Shown here: in pieces, positions 8,733 through 14,772 of the stretch
Layout of the letters: the number at the start of each line of letters is the position of its first letter
How positions within the stretch are numbered: position 1 is the first letter of the stretch
Origin: LMUY01 sp964245075
Lineage (GTDB): Bacteria > Pseudomonadota > Alphaproteobacteria > Acetobacterales > Acetobacteraceae
NCBI GenBank assembly: GCA_964245075.1
Contig: CAXTLC010000084.1
Span: 1 to 19,532 of the forward strand
Direction of reading: 5' to 3'
DNA: 19,532 nucleotides
The notes under the pieces: model-generated
What the model was told of the DNA's origin: nothing
Database searches by the model: none
Seen by the model: only the letters and a program-made list of their open reading frames with translations
Translations under genes and position numbers: made by a program

Positions 8733-10096
8733 CAGGCGGCCCTCCTTGCGGACGCTTGGGCGAAGTTCGGTGCGGGTTTCGGGGCGGATCTGGTGAAGCG
8801 GGCGAAACGGAACGGCGCCGGGTCCACCACGGGACCGGCGCCGGTGACGAGGTCGGCCATCAAGCGCCCGGCGCCCGGCCCGATGCCGAAGCCGTGGCCG
8901 GAGAACCCGCTTGCCAGGAAGAAGCCCGGCACCGCGTCCACCGCCGAGATCACCGGCACGCCGTCCGGCGTGACGTCGATCAGCCCGCCCCAGCTTCCCG
9001 CCACCTGCATCGTCGCGAACGCGGGAAAGGCGCGGACGAGCTCCCTGCGCCCGAACTCCAGGCTCGCCTGGCTGGGCGCCGGGTCGAGCACGCGGACGGA
9101 CTCGAACGGGGAGGGGGCGTCCAGCTCCCAATGCCGGGGGGTGCGCCATTCGGCGGCGAAGCGGCCGTCCAGCCGCAGCTTCAGTTCCTTGCGGTGGCGC
9201 AGGAAGGAGGGGCCGAACTGCGGCAGCAGGCGGAAGCTGTCGGGCACGACCGGCGTCAGCATGTTGTTGCGCTGCGCGACCGTGTAGCCGCCGTCCGCCC
9301 GCTTGCGGAACGCCCAGTCCCGGCCGCCCACGGCGAGGTCCGGCCCGGCCATCGGCGCCGTGCGGAACGCCGAGCCGAGCACCTTGAGCTGCGGGAAGCC
9401 GACGCCCTCGCGGCCGCAGAACAGGCGGGACCATGCGCCGCCGGCCAGCACGGCGGCGTCGCAGGCGATGCGCCCGCGCTCCGTCACCACGGCGGCGACC
9501 CGGCCGGCCGCCATGTCCAGCCCGCGGGCGGCGCAGCCTTCCAGCACGCAAGCGCCCAGCCCGCGGGCGGCGGCGGCCATGGCGGGCACGGCGCGGTGCG
9601 GCTCCGCCCGGCCGTCCGAAGGGGTGTGCAGCGCCCCGGCGAAGCGGCGGCCGGCGCCAGGCAGCAGCGCCGCCGTTTCGTCCGCATCCAGCAGGCGGGA
9701 GGCGACCTGGTAGTCCCGGGCGCGCTCCAGCCAGGCGGCGTGGCCGTCCAGCTCGCGCTGCGTTTCAGCCACGTAGGCGACGCCGGCGCGGGTGAAGCCG
9801 ACATCCGCGCCGACCCGCCCGGCCATGCCCTCCCACAGGCGGACGCTTTCCACCGCCAGCGGCACCTCCGCCAGGTCCCGCCCCGTCGTGCGGCACCAGC
9901 CCCAGTTGCGGCTGGACTGCTCGCCGCCGACCACGCCCTTCTCGACCACCGTGACGGCGACGCCCCGCTCGGCGAGCGAGAGGGCGGTGCTGATGCCGGC
10001 GATGCCGGCGCCGATCACGACCACGCCGGTGCGGCCCGGCAGGTCTGCGTCCGTCTGGACCCTGTCCAACAATCTCATGCTACCAGTCTGCCGCAT
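8732..10096 (-). CDS. FAD-dependent oxidoreductase (DAO family, D-amino-acid dehydrogenase-like)
   Basis: A 454-residue protein (448 if the ATG at 10078 is used; neither start has a good ribosome site). The FAD-binding Rossmann motif VVVIGAGIAGISTALSLAERG runs from about residue 25, with G29, G31, G34, and Glu52 closing the fold in VVEKG. SSRNWGWCR, GAWSRLF, PDGVPVISAV and the C-terminal GFSGHGFGIGPGAG belong to the DAO superfamily, which oxidises amino acids, glycine derivatives or other amines with FAD. The substrate is not determinable. It leads an operon with the AI-2E-family and kinase genes and is divergent from an AapJ-like binding protein only 17-35 bp away. That arrangement suggests an amino-acid or amine substrate taken up from outside (inference). 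Confidence 0.85.
   Translation of the reverse strand: MRQTGSMRLLDRVQTDADLPGRTGVVVIGAGIAGISTALSLAERGVAVTVVEKGVVGGEQSSRNWGWCRTTGRDLAEVPLAVESVRLWEGMAGRVGADVGFTRAGVAYVAETQRELDGHAAWLERARDYQVASRLLDADETAALLPGAGRRFAGALHTPSDGRAEPHRAVPAMAAAARGLGACVLEGCAARGLDMAAGRVAAVVTERGRIACDAAVLAGGAWSRLFCGREGVGFPQLKVLGSAFRTAPMAGPDLAVGGRDWAFRKRADGGYTVAQRNNMLTPVVPDSFRLLPQFGPSFLRHRKELKLRLDGRFAAEWRTPRHWELDAPSPFESVRVLDPAPSQASLEFGRRELVRAFPAFATMQVAGSWGGLIDVTPDGVPVISAVDAVPGFFLASGFSGHGFGIGPGAGRLMADLVTGAGPVVDPAPFRFARFTRSAPKPAPNFAQASARRAA
8740..8747 (-). promoter_or_regulatory. Strong ribosome binding site for the AI-2E-family gene
   Basis: AAGGAGGG on the minus strand lies 7 bases before the ATG at 8732 and inside the end of the oxidoreductase gene. 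It decides the start and rejects a 273-codon upstream extension. Confidence 0.8.
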
Positions 10097-10100
10097 CGGC

Positions 10101-10106
10101 GGAGGG
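10101..10106 (+). promoter_or_regulatory. Ribosome binding site for the AapJ-like gene
   Basis: GGAGGG lies 7 bases before the ATG at 10114, which opens directly into a signal peptide. This rules out the in-frame TTG at 10108 as the likely start. Confidence 0.75.
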
Positions 10107-10113
10107 ATTGGAA

Positions 10114-11130
10114 ATGAGAGGCGCGTGGGCGGCGGCTTTGGCGGTGTGCGCGCTGGCCGGGCAGGCGGCGGCCCAAGGGAGCGGGTCGGCCACGCTGGAC
10201 GCGGTGCGGGCGCGCGGGCAGTTGCTGTGCGGCACGTCCGGGGAGATCCCTGGCTTCGCGCTGCTGGACAGCAAGGGCGCCATGCAGGGGATGGACGCCG
10301 ATGGCTGCCGGGCGATCGCCGCCGCGGCGCTGGGCGACGCGGGCAAGGTGCGGTTCGTGCCGCTGACGGCGCAGAACCGCTTCACCGCGCTGCAATCGGG
10401 CGAGGTGGACGTGCTGATCCGCAACACCGGCTGGTCGCTGACGCGGGAGGCGAGCCTCGGGCTGCTGTTCGCCGCGGTGAACTTCTGGGACGGCACCAGC
10501 CTGATCGTGAAGACGGCGAGCGGCGTCAAGCACACGGGCGATCTGGGCGGCGCCACGATCTGCGTGCGGCCCGGCACCAGCACGGAGCTGGACCTGGCCG
10601 ATTGGGCGCGCCGGACCAACACCCCTTACACGCCGGTGCTGATCGGCGGGGTGAACGAGATCCAGCAGGCGTTCCTGTCCGGCCGCTGCGACGCGTTCAC
10701 CACCGACAGCTCGCAACTGGCCGGGTTCCGGTTCAGCCAAGGGGCCAAGGCGGAGGAATTGACCATCCTGCCGGAGCCGATCGGCACCGGGCCGTCCGGC
10801 TCCATGGTGCGCAAGGGGGACGACAAGTGGTACGACCTGGTGCGCTGGGTGCACTTCGCCCAGGTGGCGGCGGAAAGCGAAGGAGTGTCGCAGGGCAACG
10901 TGGACAGCTTCGGCGCCACGGGCAGCCCCGACATCAAGCGGCTGCTCGGGCAGGACGGAAGCCTGGGCAAGGCGCTGGGGGTGGATGACCGGTGGGCGTA
11001 CCAGGTGATCAAGCAGGTGGGGAACTACGGGGACATGTATGACCGGTCATTGGCGCCCGAGGGGCTGGCGCGGGGGCCGAACGCGCTGTGGACGCAGGGC
11101 GGGCTACAGTTCGCGCCGCCGCTGCGGTGA
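10114..11130 (+). CDS. Periplasmic amino-acid ABC transporter substrate-binding protein, AapJ-like
   Basis: A 338-residue protein with a Sec signal peptide (MRGAWAAALAVCALAGQAAA, cleavage near residue 20-21). The mature protein shows the general L-amino-acid binding protein pattern: TLDAVRARGQLLCG, PGFALLDSKG, GMDADGCRAIAAAALGD, RFTALQSGEVDVLIRNTGW, ICVRPGTSTELDL, FLSGRCDAFTTDSSQLA and GNYGDMYDR near the end. AapJ proteins deliver a broad range of L-amino acids to the AapQMP permease. No permease or ATPase gene follows, because the next gene is convergent after 28 bp. It therefore either uses a transporter encoded elsewhere or acts as a sensor partner. Its close divergent neighbour is the FAD oxidoreductase, suggesting that the two handle the same or related amino compounds. 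Confidence 0.9.
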   Translation: MRGAWAAALAVCALAGQAAAQGSGSATLDAVRARGQLLCGTSGEIPGFALLDSKGAMQGMDADGCRAIAAAALGDAGKVRFVPLTAQNRFTALQSGEVDVLIRNTGWSLTREASLGLLFAAVNFWDGTSLIVKTASGVKHTGDLGGATICVRPGTSTELDLADWARRTNTPYTPVLIGGVNEIQQAFLSGRCDAFTTDSSQLAGFRFSQGAKAEELTILPEPIGTGPSGSMVRKGDDKWYDLVRWVHFAQVAAESEGVSQGNVDSFGATGSPDIKRLLGQDGSLGKALGVDDRWAYQVIKQVGNYGDMYDRSLAPEGLARGPNALWTQGGLQFAPPLR

Positions 11131-11158
11131 GGCCGGACGCTCCTGGGCCAGTTCGGCG

Positions 11159-11977
11159 TCACTCCGCGGCGGCGACGGCGCCCGGCGCGGGCCGCTGGGC
11201 GTAGGACAGCCACATGCCCATCCCGGTGAACAGGAAGCCGCCGACGAGGTTGCCGACCGTCACCGGGATCTCGTTCCACAGCAGCCAGGCGCGCCACGTC
11301 GCCTTGGCGTCCAGCAGCAGCCCGAGCGGGAACAGGCTCATGTTGACCACGCAGTGCTCGAAGCCCTGGGCGAAGAACAGCAGGATGGGCAGCCAGCATC
11401 CCAGCACCTTGCCGGCGACCGACGTGGAAGACAGGCCCATGGTGACGCCGAAGCACACCAGCCAGTTGCACAGCATCGCCTTGACGAACACGGTCAGCAT
11501 GCCGGCGCCGCCCAGCGCCGCGTAGCCGGCGGTGCGGGCCTCCACCGCGGCGCGCAGCCGGTCACCGATCGCGGCGCCGTTGCCTGTGCCCGCGTTGGTC
11601 AGCACGATCCAGATCAGCACCGCGTAGAGCAGCGCCCCGGCGAAGTTGCCGATGAAGGTCAGCAGCCAGTTCCGTCCCATCTGCCCCGCCGTCGCCTGGC
11701 CGGCCATGACGGCCATCGGCAGCAGGGCGAAGCTGCCGGTGACCAGGTCCAGCCCGAGCACCACGATCATGGAGAAGCCGACGGGGAAGATCAGCGCGCC
11801 GACCAGGGGCACCCCGGTCTGCGCCAGGGCCAGGAAGGCGAGCGTGGTGGCGACGCCGAGCAGCGCCCCGGCCAGGGCGCTGCGCGCCAGCAGCGCCGGG
11901 GCGTTCAGGCGGGCCTTGGTCGCCCCGGCCTCGATCATGCTGGCGACGATCTGGGCGGGTTTCACGGCGTCGGGCAT
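11159..11977 (-). CDS. Formate/nitrite transporter (FNT) family channel, probable nitrite uptake
   Basis: A 272-residue inner-membrane protein with about six transmembrane helices and the FNT hallmarks: GFSMIVVLGLDLVTGSF, CNWLVCFGV, the pore His208 in GFEHCVVNMS, and NEIPVTVGNLVGG near the end. Family members (FocA, NirC) form pentameric channels for formate, nitrite or hydrosulfide. Nitrite is favoured here because nirBD is in the same window and because both units carry sigma-54-type promoters; that assignment is inference. The start at 11977 is chosen because MPDAVKPAQ precedes the first helix at normal FNT length and AGGAC lies upstream; the frame remains open 40 codons further, across the promoter. 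It is convergent with the AapJ-like gene. Confidence 0.87.
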   Translation of the reverse strand: MPDAVKPAQIVASMIEAGATKARLNAPALLARSALAGALLGVATTLAFLALAQTGVPLVGALIFPVGFSMIVVLGLDLVTGSFALLPMAVMAGQATAGQMGRNWLLTFIGNFAGALLYAVLIWIVLTNAGTGNGAAIGDRLRAAVEARTAGYAALGGAGMLTVFVKAMLCNWLVCFGVTMGLSSTSVAGKVLGCWLPILLFFAQGFEHCVVNMSLFPLGLLLDAKATWRAWLLWNEIPVTVGNLVGGFLFTGMGMWLSYAQRPAPGAVAAAE

Positions 11978-12012
11978 CAGCGGCGGTCCTGTTTCGAAGC
12001 TGGAACCAGGGA

Positions 12013-12028
12013 AGCAACCGGCGTGCCG
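12013..12028 (-). promoter_or_regulatory. Near-consensus sigma-54 (RpoN) promoter of the FNT gene
   Basis: Minus-strand sequence CGGCACG-CCGG-TTGCT matches the sigma-54 consensus TGGCACG-N4-TTGCW at all but the first base, with the invariant GG and GC separated by 10 bases. The implied transcription start, about 12 bases after the GC, falls near 12002, giving a leader of about 25 bases to the ATG at 11977. Sigma-54 promoters need an activator of the NtrC class. Confidence 0.8.
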
Positions 12029-12129
12029 AAATGAGGCAGAGCTACGGCCGCAACGCGATGAGCTCTGGCAGGCACACGCGTGCTGGCTCGCCACCACGCC
12101 GGGCGCTGCTTCACGCCCGTCCCTACCCG

Positions 12130-12163
12130 TGACCTGGGTCTATGACCTGGGTTTGTGACTTGG
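12130..12163. repeat. Three tandem copies of a 13-bp repeat, TGACCTGGGT-type
   Basis: TGACCTGGGT occurs at 12130-12139 and 12143-12152, with a degraded third copy TGACTTGG at 12156-12163, all at a 13-bp period. The block lies about 100-135 bp upstream of the FNT sigma-54 promoter, the usual place for activator binding sites. Function is inferred from position only. Confidence 0.6.
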
Positions 12164-12496
12164 CCACCCCGCGCCCGGTCGCCTTTCGAACTGTTCCGCG
12201 GCGCCGGGCGCAGCCTGCAACCCGGCGGACCGTGACGGACGGGCGCCGCCCCGGACGCCGCCCCGTCCCGCCACCCCCAACGCCTCCGGACCGAAAGCGC
12301 GGCGGAACAGGCGCAAGGCCAGAACACGGCTGCCGATCAGCGCATCGCCAGACCTCAAGCCGCTGAGCAGGATGGGGCAGACTGCTATCGAGAACCGCAG
12401 CCTGCTTGCGTCGGGGTCACGCGGCCCAAGCGCGATGCGTGGCCCGATCATGAGCCAGAGAGTAGCTTATCAGCGTCCTAAAGAATAAATACATCT

Positions 12497-12524
12497 TTGA
12501 TATGAACAAAAACGTACGTAATAG
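12497..12524 (+). promoter_or_regulatory. Possible sigma-70-like promoter upstream of the exopolysaccharide gene
   Basis: TTGATA at 12497-12502 and TAATAG at 12519-12524 are spaced by 16 bases within the AT-rich patch. The -10 match is poor and the leader to the ATG at 12752 would exceed 200 bases. Confidence 0.25.
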
Positions 12525-12525
12525 G

Positions 12526-12541
12526 GAAACCGGGAGGTTTC
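12526..12541 (+). repeat. Small hairpin with a GGGA tetraloop
   Basis: GAAACC (12526-12531) pairs perfectly with GGTTTC (12536-12541) around a GGGA loop, and two G-T pairs can extend the stem. No T run follows, so it is not a classical terminator; it would sit in the leader if transcription starts in the AT-rich patch. Confidence 0.4.
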
Positions 12542-12573
12542 TTGCCTGCTCGCGGAAATTCGATATCTCGTTG

Positions 12574-12592
12574 CCTTAACCTTATGTTAAGG
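12574..12592. promoter_or_regulatory. CtrA-type binding site / inverted repeat upstream of the exopolysaccharide gene
   Basis: CCTTAAC-N5-GTTAAGG is a perfect 7-bp inverted repeat. Its core, TTAA at 12576-12579 and TTAA at 12587-12590 separated by exactly 7 bases, equals the full CtrA site TTAA-N7-TTAA of alphaproteobacteria. It stands about 160 bp before the start at 12752. Confidence 0.55.
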
Positions 12593-12751
12593 AAGCGACA
12601 CGGATTGAGCCTGGTGGAGGCTTTTGTTGTCGACTAACTTGCGCCGCGCATCGCCGTTGCTATGGGACGCTTTGCCCACGCTTGAGCGAGGTGGCTGGTT
12701 CACTGTTTTGCAGCAGAGTCCCCAAGTCTCACCAGTATCAGGCGCACTTGG

Positions 12752-14185
12752 ATGAGCGGCTTTCCGAACACGGTGGCGAGCAAGGGCGTATCAGACCGGC
12801 TTTCCGCACATTCCTTCGTGCCGTTCATGCAAGGCATCAGCGTCTTCGCCCTTGCATTGGGCAGCATCGCCACGATCTGGTCTGCCGAACCTGCCGGCTT
12901 CCACCAAACTGCCGGCGGGCGGGCGATCGCCACCATGGCTGCCGGCGCTGTTGCGGCGTTCGCCCTCATCAGATCGGACAAATCCGCCCCGGAACGACGT
13001 GCGGGAATGCGCCGCCATAGCTGGGTCATCGCCGTCGCGGTGGTGGGCGCCGGGGTGGCAACGGTGGCTTTTTCAATGCTCACGCCGGGTCCGATGGTGT
13101 CCCCGTCCGCCATGCCGTTCCCCGGGATGTTGATCCCAGGGAGCTTGAACGCCGCCGCAGTGATTCTTGCGTATTCGGCGCGATCCCTGGTGCGGTCAGA
13201 GGAGCCTGTTCTTCGTGTCGCAGTGGTCGGCACCAGCGAATACAGCCGCACATTCATTGGCCGCCTGGCTGAAAACGCCCGATCTCCGGCCTTTGTCGGG
13301 TTGTATGCGGATGGCGCGGGCGATGCCTGTCCCGGTTCCGTGGTGCTCGGCCAGGTCAAGGATCTGGTCGTCCGCAGCCGCTTTGAACGGATCGACGCCG
13401 TTGTCATCGCATTGCCGTTGTCGGACATAGACCGGATCACCCGGCTACGCGCGGACCTGCGGAGCATTCCGGCGGACATCTACGTGGCGTCCGAGATCCT
13501 CGACCTGACGTGCAAAGCCGGACAGGTTGACAGGCTGGGCGGCAACCCCGTCATCAAGATCAGCAGCCGGCCGCTGACCAAGCGGCAATCCGTACAGAAA
13601 AGGGCGCTGGATTGGGCATTGTCCGCGACCTTGCTTGCGGCGCTCGCCCCCTTGCTCGCGCTGATCGCGATAGCAGTCCGGCTCGACAGTCCCGGCCCCG
13701 CGCTGTTCCGTCAATACCGCCATGGCCTCAACAACGCCATGTTCGGCGTCTTGAAGTTCCGGACGATGTACCATCACCTGGCGGACATGTCCGCCAAGTG
13801 CCAGACCACGCGGGGCGACGTGAGAGTCACCCGGATCGGCCGGCTGCTTCGCAAGACCAGCCTGGACGAGTTGCCGCAATTGCTCAACGTCCTGCGCGGT
13901 GACATGTCGCTGGTGGGCCCGCGGCCCCATGCTCCCGACACCAAGGCTGGCGACCAATTGTTCCATGAAGTCGTCGCCGGCTACGCCTTGCGCCACCGGG
14001 TCAAGCCAGGGATCACCGGGTGGGCCCAAATCAATGGCTGGCGAGGCGAGACGCGCACCCGTGAGCAGATCGAGCAACGTGTCGCCCACGACCTCCACTA
14101 CATCGATAACTGGTCCTTTCTGCTGGACATCAAGATTCTCATCCTGACTGTCGTGCGGGAATTCAATAGCAAGGCGGCATTCTGA
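12752..14185 (+). CDS. Exopolysaccharide polyprenyl-phosphate hexose-1-phosphate transferase (WcaJ/GumD type)
   Basis: A 477-residue membrane protein of the polyprenyl glycosylphosphotransferase family, which moves a sugar-1-phosphate from a nucleotide sugar to undecaprenyl phosphate as the first step of polysaccharide assembly. Hydrophobic segments lie at about 25-45, 58-73, 92-110 and 129-143. A Rossmann-like CoA-binding domain follows at about 155-270 (RVAVVGTSEYSRTFIGRL). One more membrane segment at about 287-310 leads into the catalytic domain: DSPGPALFRQYRHG, KFRTM (335-339), SLDELPQLLNVLRGDMSLVGPRP with Asp372/Glu373, and KPGITGWAQINGWRGET. The sugar is probably glucose or galactose, not decidable here. 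The number of N-terminal helices fits the long WcaJ/GumD form. No other polysaccharide genes are adjacent, unusual for this family. The ribosome site is weak. A small gene overlaps its stop. Confidence 0.88.
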   Translation: MSGFPNTVASKGVSDRLSAHSFVPFMQGISVFALALGSIATIWSAEPAGFHQTAGGRAIATMAAGAVAAFALIRSDKSAPERRAGMRRHSWVIAVAVVGAGVATVAFSMLTPGPMVSPSAMPFPGMLIPGSLNAAAVILAYSARSLVRSEEPVLRVAVVGTSEYSRTFIGRLAENARSPAFVGLYADGAGDACPGSVVLGQVKDLVVRSRFERIDAVVIALPLSDIDRITRLRADLRSIPADIYVASEILDLTCKAGQVDRLGGNPVIKISSRPLTKRQSVQKRALDWALSATLLAALAPLLALIAIAVRLDSPGPALFRQYRHGLNNAMFGVLKFRTMYHHLADMSAKCQTTRGDVRVTRIGRLLRKTSLDELPQLLNVLRGDMSLVGPRPHAPDTKAGDQLFHEVVAGYALRHRVKPGITGWAQINGWRGETRTREQIEQRVAHDLHYIDNWSFLLDIKILILTVVREFNSKAAF

Positions 14186-14505
14186 TGCGAAGCAACGAAG
14201 CCCTACAACACGCCGCCTCGACATACGGATGCGAGCAGAACGTGAGCACGACAGGGCCTGAGCATCACGGTTTGATGAGGATGCTCGAAACCGCGAATCC
14301 CGGACTGAAGCGCGAAATGGAAGCGTTGACGGAAGAGACACGGTCAGAGATCCAGCGAGCTGGAAGCGCCGAGGAGAAGCAGGCTCTGCTTGCAATCCTT
14401 GCAGCCGTCATCACGAACGTGGAGCGCCAGGACGCGGCGTCTCGTCCGACGACTGTCTCGGGACAGGGAGCCGCGAGAAATCCGCTGGTGCTTTCTGGGA
14501 CATGA
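14185..14505 (+). CDS. Small hypothetical protein coupled to the exopolysaccharide gene
   Basis: A 106-residue protein not recognised as any known family. Its ATG overlaps the stop of the preceding transferase gene as TGATG, the typical arrangement for translational coupling, which is the main reason to believe it is real. Residues about 25-80 are charged and predicted helical (LKREMEALTEETRSEIQRAGSAEEKQ can be seen in part as an acidic/basic helix pair), and the ends look disordered. There is no signal peptide or membrane segment. A role with the transferase (partner or regulator) is only guilt by association, and a chance frame in GC-rich DNA cannot be excluded. Confidence 0.5.
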   Translation: MRSNEALQHAASTYGCEQNVSTTGPEHHGLMRMLETANPGLKREMEALTEETRSEIQRAGSAEEKQALLAILAAVITNVERQDAASRPTTVSGQGAARNPLVLSGT

Positions 14506-14608
14506 CTGCAAGCGGCTTACCGATCGCCGCCTGCCATCATCCGGCCCGCTGGCCAGCGGTCTTCCAGACAGTTAACAGACAGCAGGGGTTTGCATAAAAA
14601 CCTCAATC

Positions 14609-14628
14609 TTGTCTTAACTTTTAGACAA
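14609..14628. promoter_or_regulatory. Inverted repeat TTGTCT-N8-AGACAA upstream of the LysR-type gene
   Basis: Perfect 6-bp arms (14609-14614 and 14623-14628) flank an AT-rich 8-bp spacer in a locally AT-rich region, about 145-165 bp before the preferred LysR start. LysR-family regulators often bind such dyads near their own promoter, so it is a candidate autoregulatory operator. Confidence 0.45.
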
Positions 14629-14772
14629 TGACCTGATACATAGCTGACTTAAGGCAAGGGTTCCGGACGTGCGGCCCCGCACTCTGCTTTCGTGTGCCTG
14701 TCCTGCTCTCGGGACAGGCTGTCGCCCACCAACAGGCAAGTGATGCTTGGCGCTCGGAGAACAGCAGCGGAA

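Larger units (their letters stand above)
11978..12751. other. 774-bp intergenic region between the FNT and exopolysaccharide genes
   Basis: It holds the FNT sigma-54 promoter, a GCAC-N4-GTGC inverted repeat at 12072-12083, the 13-bp tandem repeats, a GC-rich stretch (about 12165-12450) without a convincing gene, then an AT-rich patch (about 12455-12600) with a small hairpin and a CtrA-type site before the exopolysaccharide gene. Open frames of 74-116 codons in the GC-rich stretch look random: Arg/Pro/Gly-rich, no domain, no ribosome site. Confidence 0.6.

Noticed and set aside
6327..9287. Open frame of 986 codons on the plus strand opposite the kinase, AI-2E-family and oxidoreductase genes
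   Set aside because: Spans three well-supported minus-strand genes, low-complexity His/Gln/Arg-rich, no recognisable domain.
8733..9551. Upstream extension of the AI-2E-family gene to 631 residues
   Set aside because: The extension overlaps the oxidoreductase gene in another frame; AAGGAGGG before 8732 and family length fix the start.
12072..12083. GCAC-N4-GTGC as an NtrC site
   Set aside because: The NtrC consensus has seven bases between GCAC and GTGC; here there are four, and it is too close to the promoter for a typical enhancer.
12140..12451. Minus-strand frame of 103 codons and overlapping plus-strand frame of 74 codons in the FNT/exopolysaccharide gap
   Set aside because: Arg/Pro/Gly-rich, no ribosome site, no domain, and they overlap the tandem repeats. 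A decayed gene cannot be excluded but nothing supports one.
14587..14602. Hairpin GGTTT-N6-AAACC as terminator of the exopolysaccharide operon
   Set aside because: Only five mostly A-T pairs and no adjacent T run; likely chance in an AT-rich patch.
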